Shown here: in pieces, positions 21,192 to 31,076 of the stretch
Layout of the letters: every line of letters starts with the position of its first letter
How positions within the stretch are numbered: position 1 is the first letter of the stretch
Assembly: GCA_029834535.1 (NCBI GenBank)
Contig: JAQMWT010000208.1
Span: 1 to 64,000, forward strand
Direction: 5' to 3'
DNA length: 64,000 bases
Source: Chrysophaeum taylorii
Lineage: Eukaryota; Sar; Pelagophyceae; Pelagomonadales; Pelagomonadaceae
Position numbers and translations under genes: made by a program
Notes under the pieces: generated by a model
Database searches by the model: none
Told to the model about the DNA's origin: nothing
The model's input: only the letters and a program-made list of their open reading frames with translations

Positions 21192-24076
21192 TAGCGTTGG
21201 GAATTCACTGGGCTCACTTCACTAGGTTCACTGAATTTGGTTCACTTCACTCCACTTCACTTCACTCCACTTCACTTCACTTCACTTCACCTTCACCGCA
21301 AATTTTCGTCCGAAGTCCAATGTTCACTTCACGTTCATTCACTTCGGCTGACGGCCTGACCCTGACCCCGTCTGATGAGCGAAGTCGAGCCGCGCTACCT
21401 GGAGGTGGAGGATAGTGCTGATGATGAGGAGGAATACGCGGAACAGAAGGAGGAGCACAAGAACGAGCTTGCGACGTCGATGTTGTGACGTGGAACACAC
21501 CCGGCAAAAGTGGACGATCGACCAGGTTTTTCCAAGGTGTGGGACTGCGTGCGTCGACCGAAGGAAAATCATCCTGACCGCGTTGACCAGTGGGAAGGCG
21601 ACGACGCATGTGTGTATCCGGTGCTGGGAGCGCTGAAGGTGACGAGAGACTTCAAGAAAGGCACATGGCAGACGACCAAGCCTCTTGCCCACTTCAAGGC
21701 TGCGCATCCGGAGGACGAGCTGGGACGTCGACAGCTCACCAAGAAACAGAAGGCAGACCAAGAAAAGGAGGGCGTTATGACGACCGTGGGCGTTGTGTCA
21801 GCCTCGAAGGGTATATCGGATATTACGAGATACTTCATGGCCACGCCCAGCCAGGCAAAGCACTCTTCCCTGATGGCGTTCTCGGCTCGGCACTACGTGT
21901 ACACGTCGCAGCGGATTTCCAAGCGCACCTTTGACGACGAAGATCATCAGCCTAATTGAGGCGTATTACCGCGGCGGTGGCGGGAAAGGCAAGTGCCCGT
22001 TCATGACTCGAAAGGCGCTGTTTGAATGGGCGGACGCTGAATATCGTTGCTTTGTTCGAATCTTGAAGCACGTCGTTACGGAGTGTTATGAAGCGGCTTT
22101 CGGCAATCCATTCGCCCAGGTGCTGCATGGACGGCGGGAAACTCAAGGATAAGTTCAAGCGACAGGCCATTGGCCTATCCTTCATCTGGCCCGATTGGAG
22201 TGGCGTTGAGACGGTGTGCGTGGGCCTCGTTCCAGCTGACGACGGAGCCGATTCCGGCACGGCTTCTCTGCTCTGTTCTGTGGTCGCGGAGCGTGCGGGA
22301 ATCGATATCGATTTGGCGGCCGCAACCATTGTTCAAGACCGGGCTGCAATTGGTGTCGCCGAAGAATTTTTTGTTGAGGTCGAAGCGTGTGACATGCATG
22401 ATATCTCGAAAATCTCGGCAGCGGCATGTGGCGACTTGACACGACCCAGAGGCAAGCAGGTGGTCAGTCAATTCCCAGCTGGCCAGGAGAAGCTGAACAG
22501 TGCCCACGATGGAGCCAAGTTCTTTTCTTACGGCACACGTTTGAAGGATCTGCATGCGCTTTTGCCATTAAAGCCGGGGAAATCGCCGAAGCTCTAGCTC
22601 AAGCTCGACCTCAATAAGACGAGGTTCCGGGCGCGATACCAACTTATTCGTTCCTTGCTGCGTATGCACCACGTGCTCAAACTGTACGCGGCCACCAACA
22701 TTGGACTCCCCTGGACAATCAGTGATGAGCAATGGGTGGCGTTGGCTGAATTCGAGGCGATTTTTGCTATAGCGGATGCGGCCGTTGTTTTCGTGCAACA
22801 TGAACACTTATACATGGGGGCGTGCGCCGCATTGATCAAGCACAACATGATCGAGTCTCTACGAGCTGGGACGCTAGACGTCATTGATCTCCCGAACATA
22901 ACTGCGAAATCCATGCCACGTAAGACTGTCGATGTTGACGACCTCAGCGAGACCGGCAAAATCCGTCTCGAGCGGGCTATTCTCGAATGTGAGCGTCGGT
23001 TTTGCGGGAATAATGAAAACTACGTGCGTCACTTCGACTACAAATTCAACGATCGCGAGCTGATTGCCTTCCTTCTTGACTTTCGGACTATCAACTGCCG
23101 GCGCCTGTCGTCCAATCATAGAGCTCAGGCCAGGAGTTGCTCAAGGGAGAATATGTGATTTACGCACGGACTGCATTCCACCACGAAAAGGCAAAGACTT
23201 CCTCCGAGCCTGCGCCTGCCCGCAGTCTCTTGGCGGCACTCGACGCACCCGACGCTTGGGACGACATTAGTGGCGACATGCCTTCTTTTGCTATGCCTGA
23301 GAACCAGATGCCCGATTTCAATGTGGAGTTTGAACAGGTCTTCACTCAATGGATGAGGCTGTGGAGATCACTCAACTGGAAAGAGCATTATCCTGAACTT
23401 GAGAAGAAGGATGAAGTCGGCTTCACAGATCTGGCTGTGCTCGACGTTGGAAAGCTGTATCGACCGCTCACCAAGGAGCAGTATGGGTTCCTTCCGGATA
23501 TGGCGAGAGCCTCTAAGGGTTCAATTGGTACACATGGCGCGCAGAGCTACTGTGAGCGCTGCCTGAGCATTGGAAATCTTGTCCAGACTGAAGGAAACAC
23601 GTTGCTCAGCGCGGACGAGACGGACAATGCTGCCCTACTGCGCATGAACAAGAATTTCATTGCGGCGGCCCGGATTAAGTACAGGGACCTCGCCGAGACC
23701 GAGTTCAAAAACGCCGAGAGCACCATCCCCGAAGACTCTTCGGAGATGGAGGTTGATGAGGAAGAACCAGACGAAGATACCGAGGTCGTTCACATCGCCT
23801 AAAGTAAGAAACACGGATCCCCATCCACGGTAACTCCTCCTTCGCCCCGAAACGCGAATGAGTCTAAGAGCACCAGACCTAGCTAAGAGCGCGCGGGGGG
23901 CACGGAACTGACGGGGCGCGGCAGGGACCGGCGCTGGCGTAAAAAAAAAAAAAAAAGTGGCGTTCACTTCACAAAGGTTCACGATGGCCACGTAGGGTGA
24001 CGTGTTTACTTCAAATCACTTCACCAGCCACGCAACACGGTTCACGTTCACTTCCTGAAGTGAATTCCAAACGCTG
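21192..24076 (+). mobile_element. hAT-type DNA transposon (2885 bp)
   Basis: Ends are TAGCGTTGGGAATTCACT and the reverse complement of CAGCGTTTGGAATTCACT, giving imperfect terminal inverted repeats with the YAGNG start of hAT elements. Flanking 8-bp sequences AGAATAAC (21184-21191) and AGAATAAT (24077-24084) form a target duplication with one mismatch. Both subterminal regions are rich in TTCACTTC repeats, likely transposase-binding sites. Confidence 0.9.
21375..23802 (+). pseudogene. hAT transposase, frameshifted
   Basis: Starts MSEVEPRYLEVEDSADD, acidic. A BED zinc finger follows across a frameshift: SKVWDC, C-x2-C (VCIRC), then LAHFKAAHP. The central part (22088-23150, several frames) corresponds to the RNase H-like catalytic fold with its insertion. 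The frame 23137-23802 ends in the hAT dimerisation region, including SYCERCLSIGNLVQTEGNTL and ALLRMNKNFI. At least four frame changes or stops interrupt it, so it is inactive as written. Confidence 0.8.
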
Positions 24077-24084
24077 AGAATAAT

Positions 24085-24310
24085 AGCTATCGTTCGATCT
24101 ACCGCCCCCCCCCGGCCACAACCCGTCCCAACGCTGACGTTCACGTTCGGCTGCGAAACCGCAAGAAACAGAGCCGGCACCAAGCGGCTGAAGATCAGTG
24201 CAGCGAGAGACAATGCAAAACATAAAGATAGACTCCCCCACCGCTGCGACACAATCATCTGCAGCGAGACAATGAAAAAAATAAAAGCGGACAATGAAAG
24301 TAAATTTAGG
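24085..24310. other. Spacer with a decayed duplicate of the tRNA flank
   Basis: No gene. The segment GCAGCGAGAGACAATG ... GACTCCCCC (24203-24240) resembles GCAGCGAGACAATG ... GGCTCCCCC (24261-24317), which runs into the tRNA 3' end. This suggests a decayed partial duplication. The T-rich stretch (reverse strand) at 24273-24287 can serve as Pol III terminator for the tRNA. Confidence 0.45.
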
Positions 24311-24395
24311 CTCCCCCATCGGGAATCGAACCCGAGCCGCCCGCGAACCGCTTTCGGATGACAGGCGGGAATACTGACCACTATACTATGGAGGA
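24311..24395 (-). tRNA. tRNA-Asp(GTC) with a 13-nt intron
   Basis: The minus strand folds as a full cloverleaf. Acceptor TCCTCCA pairs with TGGGGGA, the D arm is GTAT...GTAT, the anticodon stem CCCGC pairs with GCGGG, the anticodon is GTC, and the T arm is TCGGG-TTCGATT-CCCGA. The discriminator is G. Between positions 37 and 38 there is a 13-nt insert (TCCGAAAGCGGTT), the canonical intron site. A-box and B-box sequences are intact. The variable loop is 4 nt. Introns in tRNA-Asp are uncommon. Confidence 0.88.
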
Positions 24396-25113
24396 TTTCA
24401 CAGTACTCGAGCGCACATGGCTCGCATGTTCGACGGTGTGAAGGCCCATATCGCTCCGTTTCTCGCAGGCCAACGTTCCTTTGAACACGTTTGCTCTCAA
24501 TACTTTATAAATATACAAAAAAGTCTAATAAGAGAGTGTGATAGTTGTTCAAAAAACGAATGTGAATCGGTCTTGTTTAACTTGTAGTAGGGATATTGGA
24601 TAGGTGATGTCATATAGGGTCGGATAAGAAAACGAGACTAGCCCGCGCCGCAACGACGGGTCCTACAACGCGTGGGCTTTTTCCTTTTTTTGCGTGAGGG
24701 GACGAAAGGATGCCGACTTCACTATGGGGACTAGTTCCATCGCGACGATCTCGCGGCGTGGCGGCACATACTGCTTGAGTACAAATGAACATAGCTCAGC
24801 GATCCGTTGAGTATGTCTTAGTACAAACTGAAACATAGTTAACGGCTCGTACGAACTTTCTTATCCAACCCTATAAGTTGTAGTCGTGAGTGTTGTGATC
24901 GAGCGGCGTGTCACAATCCACCTGCAACTGGGCATCTCTCATCAACCCTCTGTCGACAGCCACAGTGGCGACCTAGTAAAAAGCCGTAGGACTAGCTCGC
25001 TCACCCCGGCGGCAAAAACGGAATCTGTCTGGATGTTTTCCGCTCGGGACTCTTAGCACTCAACCGTGGTGCTACGCAAGGGTACTTAGTTCTCTTACTA
25101 ATCGGGCGCACTG
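24396..25113. other. AT-richer intergenic spacer
   Basis: No coding region supported. The segment GAACATAG / GAAACATAG with neighbouring GTACAAA is repeated at 24778-24840, a short imperfect duplication. The rest may hold the 3' UTR of the minus-strand gene that ends at 25114. Confidence 0.4.
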
Positions 25114-25797
25114 CTACAATAGAGTGGGTGGCCGAAAGAGGGAAAAGTCGTTGTCGTAGATGAGGCGGAGGGATGCGTAGGCGCCGAGCAAGGGGCCGAT
25201 GATCCAGATGCCGTTGGAGAGGCCCACAAAGAGCGAGGTCTCGAGGGTCGTTTTACCCACATACCGCTTGTTCCAGAGGAAGGAGGCGAAGTAGACGAGG
25301 GTCCCATAGAGTTCTTGGTAGAAGACAAGGAGCGAGAGGATGCCGAGGGCCCGCGGGGGAATAATGGGGTAGATGGTGCCGAAGACCCAGAGCAACGAGG
25401 GCAGGAGCGTGGTGTGGCCGTTGCCGATGTCGATCCAAAAGCCCCAGGTCGAAGAGTCCGCGTACTGCGGGTCGTAGAGAGCGTACGTTGACCAAATACG
25501 ACTCCAGTGACGTGGCGAGAGCGTGGCGGGGGCGACCACGAGGGCCCGGACCGCCTTCCAGCGGCCGGCGGGGGTGTCTGGTGTTTTGGCACGAAGCACA
25601 TCCGCGTCGCGCGCGACCGTCGTAGCGTTGTAGCAGAGGGCGAGCTCCCAGAGGCAGATGAGGAGGTTGAGCGCGCAGAAAAAGACGAGGGACGTCTGGA
25701 GCAGGCCCGGGGCCTCGCCGTGCGACGCGTAGTGGAGGACGCAGGGCGCGACCGTCGTCGCCACGACAAAGGTGACGACGACGTGGCCGCAGTTCAT
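25114..25797 (-). CDS. EXPERA-like (EBP/TMEM97-type) multi-pass membrane protein
   Basis: The protein has 227 residues, with five hydrophobic segments at about 5-22, 33-53, 128-146, 150-172 and 188-210. Residues 104-113 (TYALYDPQYA), 160-170 (YQELYGTLVYF) and 192-205 (GLSNGIWIIGPLLG) follow the pattern of EXPERA proteins (sterol isomerase EBP, TMEM97, TM6SF2), which act in ER sterol metabolism or trafficking. I do not see the full set of EBP catalytic residues, so isomerase activity is not claimed. I chose the ATG at 25797 because the frame upstream of it lies antisense to the XPG N-terminus and looks non-coding. No intron is needed. The gene starts 40 bp from the divergent XPG start. Confidence 0.6.
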   Translation of the reverse strand: MNCGHVVVTFVVATTVAPCVLHYASHGEAPGLLQTSLVFFCALNLLICLWELALCYNATTVARDADVLRAKTPDTPAGRWKAVRALVVAPATLSPRHWSRIWSTYALYDPQYADSSTWGFWIDIGNGHTTLLPSLLWVFGTIYPIIPPRALGILSLLVFYQELYGTLVYFASFLWNKRYVGKTTLETSLFVGLSNGIWIIGPLLGAYASLRLIYDNDFSLFRPPTLL

Positions 25798-25837
25798 TAT
25801 TATTTCCTTGAGAGATGCGTTCCGTTGGTACCGGCAC
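25798..25837. promoter_or_regulatory. 40-bp divergent intergenic region (EXPERA-like / XPG)
   Basis: The start codons of the two head-to-head genes are separated by only 40 bases. Any shared promoter must overlap one or both coding regions, or transcription must start inside the neighbouring gene's 5' UTR. No TATA box was recognised. Confidence 0.5.
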
Positions 25838-28800
25838 ATGGGCGTGCAAGGATTATGGAGCCTGCTCGCGCCAATCGGGCGTCGCATCTCGATCGAGAGC
25901 CTCGAGCACACGACGCTCGCGATCGATGTGTCGATCTGGCTGACGCAGTTCTTGAAGGCGATGCGGACGGACGAGGGCGAGCCAGTGCGCAACGCGCACC
26001 TCATCGGCACTTTGCGACGCGTTGTCAAACTGCTTTTCAACGGCATCCGGCCCGTCTTCGTCTTCGACGGCGGCGTGCCCGCTGCCAAGGCCCGCCTCAT
26101 CCGTAAGCGGCAGCTCCGCCGCGAGCAGAACCAAGACGAAGCAAAGGTCTTAGCGCGCAAGCTCCTCGTCGCGAGACTAAAGAAAGTCGAGAAGAAAACC
26201 GAGCACTTCGACCCGGGCCAGCAGCGAACGGGCCGTCCCGCGGGCGAGGAGGACGACGAGGAGGTGGCCTGGGAGGCCTCCGATTCGGAGGAAGAGGAGG
26301 AGGAGGAGCTCGCGGTCGCCGGCGACGTGGACGCCGCCGCCCTCGCCGCGCTTCCCTCGGGTCTGCGCAAGGAGGCCGTCGAGGCCGCGCTCCGCTCGCA
26401 GCGCGTCGCCGCGCGCCGCACCTTCGTCCCCCTCGCCGCCGATGCCGAGGCCTACAGCGCGGCCCAGCTCTCCAGCTTTCTCAAATCGGCCGCCTTCCGC
26501 AAGACGATCGAGGTCGCGCAGCGTCGAGCCGAATCGGACGACGTCGACCGCCGAGTCCACTCTGACGCGGCGCGACGCTTCCTCATGCTGCGCGACGAGC
26601 CCGGCGGCCCCAAGGGTGGCGCGCGCGCTCGCATGGAGCGATTCCTCGCCAACAACAGAGCCTGGCTCAGCGAAGACGACGACGACGACGACGACGACGA
26701 CGTTCCGGTCGCGGCGCGTACGGACGGCGAACGTAGCTTTGTTCAACGCGAGGAAGGTGGCTCCTTGCGAGATGATGACTCCGTTCGCGACGCTCAAGGA
26801 GGCGGCAAATTCGTTGTCCAAGACGACGACGACGACGACATGGTTTTCTCTAGCAACCGTCGAGACGACGACGGTGGATGCGCGCGGGTTGCTGCTGCTT
26901 CCGACGAGGGTGGCTTTTTTCGCGAGGAGGTGGGTATCAAGATGCGAGACGACGACGAAGCTGCTGATATTGAGGGTGGCTTTCTTCGAGAAGAAGACAC
27001 TGCTCGCGAGGAGGAGGGCGGCTTTCTTCGAGAAGAAGACAACGCCGCTCGCGAGGAGGAGGGCGTTTTTTTTGCAGCGGATAACGAGGGCGGGGCGGAG
27101 GAACGTCGCGTCGTCGCGTCCGAGGACGAGGAGTGCGCGGCATGGGAGGACGGAGACGCGGCGGTCGAGGTGGGCGACATCGAACTCGAGCTCAAGTGTA
27201 CGGACGCGGAGGAGGAGTTTCGAGCGGAGCTCGACGCGGCGTTCGGCGCGAAAGTGCGGGAGGCGAGACGAGTCGCGTCGACGTTGCCATCGAAGGACGT
27301 ATCATCTCCAAAGGAACGCGTCGCGGAAAGGAGAGACCACATCGAGGAACGAAACTCGGCGGCGATCGCTGCCGCGCTCCAGACGGCAGATCGGATGGCT
27401 GGGTGGGCTGGCCGGGCGTTTCGTCGTGCCTTCTCGGATTTGGGAGGCGAGTCGCCCGCGGTCGTCCGCGAGGAGCCAGAGAGAAGTCGAGTGGTGGACG
27501 AAGGCGACGCGAAGGCCAAAGAAGAAGAAGAAGAAGAAAACGGGAGCGTCGCAGCCGAGGAGAGCATGGCTCCGGAAGAAAAAGAGGACGAAACGACGGA
27601 AGAGAGCGGATCGATGGCCGCGCATCGCGCGGCGGCCGAGGAGCGAGGATTCTACAAAGTGTGCCCGGACTTTGACGAGCAGCTCGCGCACGCGCTGGCG
27701 AACAGCGAGGACTGCGACCTCGACGGGCTCCGGGAGACGATCTCGATCGTGGTCGACGAGGTGGAACGGTCGGCGCTCGAGTACGTGCTGTCGACGGTGC
27801 TCGCGAAGCGCGCGGCCGCTCGGGGATTTCCGGTGGAGTTCTACGAGGCGTATCCTAAATTCGACGAGGACCTGGATTTCGCAACGAAAAACGCCGCCGA
27901 TTGCGACGTCGCGGGTCTGCGAGCCGCTCCGGTCAAGTCGGAGGTCGAGGGCCGCGCGAGGGAGTTCATCGTCTCGGCCGTCGAGGCGCGCAAGGTTCCC
28001 GACGAAGAAGAGGTTCGCGAGCTGCGTCGCGAGATGAATCGGCGGCAGCGGGACGGCGAGCACGTGACGAACGAGATGCGAGAAGAGGTCATGACGCTCC
28101 TCGAGATGCTGGGCGTGCCCTACATGGAGGCGCCGATGGAGGCCGAGGCCCAGTGCGCGTACCTCGAGAACGAGGGCGTGGTCGAGGGCGTGGTGACGGA
28201 CGACAGCGACGCTTTCGTGTTTGGCGCGCAGCGCGTCTACAAGAACATATTCGAGGACCGCAAGTTCGTGGCGGCGTACTACGCGTCCGACGCCCGGGCC
28301 GAAGAACGGCTCGACCGGACGGACTTCGTCGCTCTAGCGCTGTTGTTGGGGGGCGACTACTGCGCGGGCGTCAAGGGGGTAGGCATCGTGAACGCGATGG
28401 AGGTGCTGCGTGCCTTCAAGCGTGGCGGCGACGAGCTGGCGACGACGGCACTCTCGCGCTTCCACGGGTGGCTCGAGGGCACGCTCGAAGAGGTCGACGC
28501 GGCGATCGAACGCTTTGCCTCCAAGCACAAGACGGCCCGCGTGCGATGGGAGCCGCCCGCGGGCTTTCCGAGTCGCGAGGCCGAGAAGGCCTACACGCAG
28601 CCTCGGATCTCGGACCTCGACGCGATCCGCGCGTCGCGGTCGACGACGAAAAATCGCGGCCTCTTCGACGACGACGACGACGAAAAAATTGACGCGCGCG
28701 TCTTTCGCTGGCGGCGTCCCGACGGCGAGCGGCTGCGAACGTGGTGTGCCGAAACCCTGGGCTGGCTCCCGGACACGATCGAGAAAGAGGTGGGACCCAT

Positions 28801-29182
28801 GTTGGACCGCGTCGCGGAGCGCGCGGGCAAGCCGCGGACGCGTCGCCTCGACGCGTACTACGAGACCTACCACAGCAACAGCCGCTTCGCGACCGTCCGC
28901 TCGAAGCGCCTCGCGGACGCCCTCGGCATGGAACCGGCCGACGAGAGCAAGCGTCTCCGAAAGAAGGGGAGGAGGAGGAACAACAACAACAACAAAATGC
29001 AGGAAGACTTTAGCTCCGACGAGGAGCCGTCGCTGCCGGATGATGATGATGATGATGATGATCGAGGGGATTATCTTCTGGTGCCCGGTGGCGCGACATC
29101 ATCCTCCCCTCGCGCCTCGACCCAGCGCGTGGCGGCCCAGAGGGCCAAGCACAAGATGATCCTGGGGGGGTCCGAGTCTTAG
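25838..29182 (+). CDS. XPG/Rad2-type structure-specific DNA repair endonuclease
   Basis: This protein of 1114 residues cuts the 3' side of the bubble in nucleotide excision repair. The ATG at 25838 gives the canonical N-terminus MGVQGLWSLLAP. XPG-N (1-110) holds AIDVSIWL and FVFDGG. A long acidic spacer (about 130-750) follows, as in XPG but not FEN1. XPG-I starts at 762: APMEAEAQCAY (E768, E770) and TDDSD (787-791). GGDYCAGVKGVG is the helix-two-turn-helix. A degenerate PCNA-binding box (TRRLDAYY) lies near the C-terminus. The spacer contains Asp runs coded by GAC repeats and a 63-residue tandem duplication (from 605 and from 668; FYxxxPxFDExL ... DCDxxGLR). No introns. All catalytic acids are present, so it is probably functional. 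Confidence 0.93.
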   Translation: MGVQGLWSLLAPIGRRISIESLEHTTLAIDVSIWLTQFLKAMRTDEGEPVRNAHLIGTLRRVVKLLFNGIRPVFVFDGGVPAAKARLIRKRQLRREQNQDEAKVLARKLLVARLKKVEKKTEHFDPGQQRTGRPAGEEDDEEVAWEASDSEEEEEEELAVAGDVDAAALAALPSGLRKEAVEAALRSQRVAARRTFVPLAADAEAYSAAQLSSFLKSAAFRKTIEVAQRRAESDDVDRRVHSDAARRFLMLRDEPGGPKGGARARMERFLANNRAWLSEDDDDDDDDDVPVAARTDGERSFVQREEGGSLRDDDSVRDAQGGGKFVVQDDDDDDMVFSSNRRDDDGGCARVAAASDEGGFFREEVGIKMRDDDEAADIEGGFLREEDTAREEEGGFLREEDNAAREEEGVFFAADNEGGAEERRVVASEDEECAAWEDGDAAVEVGDIELELKCTDAEEEFRAELDAAFGAKVREARRVASTLPSKDVSSPKERVAERRDHIEERNSAAIAAALQTADRMAGWAGRAFRRAFSDLGGESPAVVREEPERSRVVDEGDAKAKEEEEEENGSVAAEESMAPEEKEDETTEESGSMAAHRAAAEERGFYKVCPDFDEQLAHALANSEDCDLDGLRETISIVVDEVERSALEYVLSTVLAKRAAARGFPVEFYEAYPKFDEDLDFATKNAADCDVAGLRAAPVKSEVEGRAREFIVSAVEARKVPDEEEVRELRREMNRRQRDGEHVTNEMREEVMTLLEMLGVPYMEAPMEAEAQCAYLENEGVVEGVVTDDSDAFVFGAQRVYKNIFEDRKFVAAYYASDARAEERLDRTDFVALALLLGGDYCAGVKGVGIVNAMEVLRAFKRGGDELATTALSRFHGWLEGTLEEVDAAIERFASKHKTARVRWEPPAGFPSREAEKAYTQPRISDLDAIRASRSTTKNRGLFDDDDDEKIDARVFRWRRPDGERLRTWCAETLGWLPDTIEKEVGPMLDRVAERAGKPRTRRLDAYYETYHSNSRFATVRSKRLADALGMEPADESKRLRKKGRRRNNNNNKMQEDFSSDEEPSLPDDDDDDDDRGDYLLVPGGATSSSPRASTQRVAAQRAKHKMILGGSES

Positions 29183-29401
29183 GATTAAAAAAAATATTTT
29201 CGTTCACAACAAACAGCGTGTATTATTATTTATGGATCCGTTTCTTTGTTTGTTTGTTTTAAAAAGGCGTCGTTGAAGGGAATGTACTATGTTGAAGAAT
29301 TAGGGAAATCTCTCTAGAAGTAGGAAACGTTATTGTTGAACTCCCTACTACGATTTATTATAAATTGGGCGTCGTTTTGTTTTTGTGAAGGGAAGAGAAG
29401 A

Positions 29402-30409
29402 ATGGGGAGGAGGGTGGTGTGGTTGCTGGGTTCCCTTGGGCGCGCCTTCGTCACGAACAGCACCTGCGTGTGGAACGCGAGCACCAAGGCATCCCTGCAA
29501 GCCGCGCTCGGCTCGGAGTGGCCCGCCAGCCGACCGCGGCCTCTGGCAATCCGCACAGACAGCGAGCTGTTCTGGAGGCACGCCTTCGACGCGCAGGCGT
29601 CGAGCGTGCGGGTGGTGGGCGCGGGGCTGGCGTCGACGGGGAGCGAGACGATCCACGACCTCGTGTGCGAGGCGGGGCTTGGGTCGATTCATATGACGAA
29701 GCACTGTCGCGTGACGCAGTCGGCGTGGCTCGCGCACGAAAAGCTGCTCAACGTCTACCTCGAGCAGATCGTCTCTTGTGCGACGCCCACCATCGGAGTT
29801 TCCTGCGACGCCGTCGAGATCGCCAAGAGGCTCCGGCCCCTGCTGCGGGACGTGCTGGTGAGCGGCGTCGTCGCCATCGGAGACGCGCCTTACTCGTACC
29901 TCGTCGACGAGCTCGCGATGGCCTTGCCCGGTGCCACCTTCGTCCGGACCAACCGCGAGCCCCTCGAGTGGGCCCTCGTCAAGCAAAAACGCTTTAAAGG
30001 TCGCGACGTCATCTGCAAGCCCAGCAATCTCGAAGCCAAGCAGGCCCCGACCTACCTCGATCTCATGGGCTGTTTGCCCTCGCTCGCGACAGAATTCTCG
30101 CCGTCGATCGCGAAATTTTTCGTCAACTACCAAGATTTCTTCACCCCCTCGGGCCACAAGTTGGCCGCGGTCTTTGCGATCCACTTTGAGTACCTCTCGG
30201 CCGTGCTCCGCGGCCGCGATCTCCTCGACGTCTGCCTCTATGATCCTAACGGACGCGACCAGCTCATCCAGCTCACGCTCAGGCTCAGCAACATGGCCGA
30301 CCGCCGCATTGCTTGCTCTAAATGGCCCTGCGATGGGCCGACGCTCGCGACACCCGCGCGCCGGAGCAGGAATCGCGGACAGCGACCCCTCAAGCCCTTT
30401 CCCCCCTGA
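29402..30409 (+). CDS. Sulfotransferase-like P-loop protein
   Basis: The protein has 335 residues and starts at the first ATG of the frame (MGRRVVWLLGSLG). Residues 69-83 (VRVVGAGLASTGSET) are a variant of the phosphosulfate-binding loop. Residues 158-190 (AIGDAPYSYLVDE ... LPGATFVRTNREPLEW) match the central block of the Sulfotransfer_4-like family common in protists and algae, where a related segment reads DAPY...PGAKF...R.P..W. The lysine usually found in the first loop is absent, so catalysis is uncertain. The hydrophobic N-terminus could be a weak membrane anchor. It lies 219 bp downstream of the XPG stop, with no intron. Confidence 0.55.
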   Translation: MGRRVVWLLGSLGRAFVTNSTCVWNASTKASLQAALGSEWPASRPRPLAIRTDSELFWRHAFDAQASSVRVVGAGLASTGSETIHDLVCEAGLGSIHMTKHCRVTQSAWLAHEKLLNVYLEQIVSCATPTIGVSCDAVEIAKRLRPLLRDVLVSGVVAIGDAPYSYLVDELAMALPGATFVRTNREPLEWALVKQKRFKGRDVICKPSNLEAKQAPTYLDLMGCLPSLATEFSPSIAKFFVNYQDFFTPSGHKLAAVFAIHFEYLSAVLRGRDLLDVCLYDPNGRDQLIQLTLRLSNMADRRIACSKWPCDGPTLATPARRSRNRGQRPLKPFPP

Positions 30410-31076
30410 GACCGCGAGCGGAGGAATGCGCGCAAGCATCTACTACAAGCAGCTTATTCGAGGATACCCCCACGATGGTCCAGGAAATATTTACCGCCCC
30501 CCCGCCCGCAGCCCCGGGCCCAGTGTGTGAGAGGGTCGAACGAGGCGTCGAACAGAGCTTCAACCCACCACACGGGGGGGGGCGCATTTGCGATTTCTAG
30601 CTGATGTGACCATATCATGAAATCTGGTTTCGACATAAAAATCGTCCAAGCTGCTGAGGCTTGGACCTCCGATCGGGAGTCCCCGACCGAGGGTTCGTTG
30701 TGCTGAAGAGGAGAGCGCGCCAAGTGCCGGCCTTTTTTTCCTGTGGTCCGCCAAAGTTAAATCGCGTTGTAATTACCAGCCTTTGGTTGATAAACTAGCC
30801 CTCTCGAAGAGAAGACGTTGTCGCCAGCTCAGTTTTTCAGTATCAGACAGTATGTTCGAGATTAAACGGATAATATAAACGGGAAGTTCAATATGTGTCT
30901 GGCCACGTGGGGGTACGAAGGTGGCGTAATCGATTTGAATCAAGTTGATCGCGATACTTGCGTCGCTCTTGCACGCTGTGATGGCCTCGGGAGAGTACAA
31001 CTTCACGCGCACGCTCCTGCACGGTTTGTATGAGGCCTCCGGAGACGGGCCGCCGATCCCAGGGATCGGGCGGTAG
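30410..31076. other. Intergenic region with two strong hairpins
   Basis: No protein gene supported. At 30647-30667 TCCAAGC...GCTTGGA and at 30673-30692 a CGATCGGG/CCCGACCG pair form adjacent hairpins. They are followed by GGGTTCG and a run of seven T at 30732-30738. This could be a small Pol III RNA, but I recognise no family. Confidence 0.35.

Noticed and set aside
25772-25837. XPG start at 25772
   Set aside because: All XPG/FEN1 proteins begin with MG(V/I)xGLW; the ATG at 25838 gives this exactly.
25114-26421. 435-residue form of the EXPERA-like protein
   Set aside because: The extra N-terminal part is antisense to the XPG N-terminal domain and Ser/Arg low complexity; the ATG at 25797 gives a natural N-terminus.
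26442-28037. 531-codon Arg/Thr/Ser-rich frame inside the XPG gene
   Set aside because: Same-strand shadow of the XPG frame, low complexity.
29348-30439. 363-codon minus-strand frame antisense to the sulfotransferase-like gene
   Set aside because: Mirror of the coding frame; composition is Arg/Gly/Asp-rich with no motif.
30600-30740. U5-like or C/D-box small RNA
   Set aside because: No U5 loop sequence and the C and D boxes do not both match; left as an unassigned structured region.
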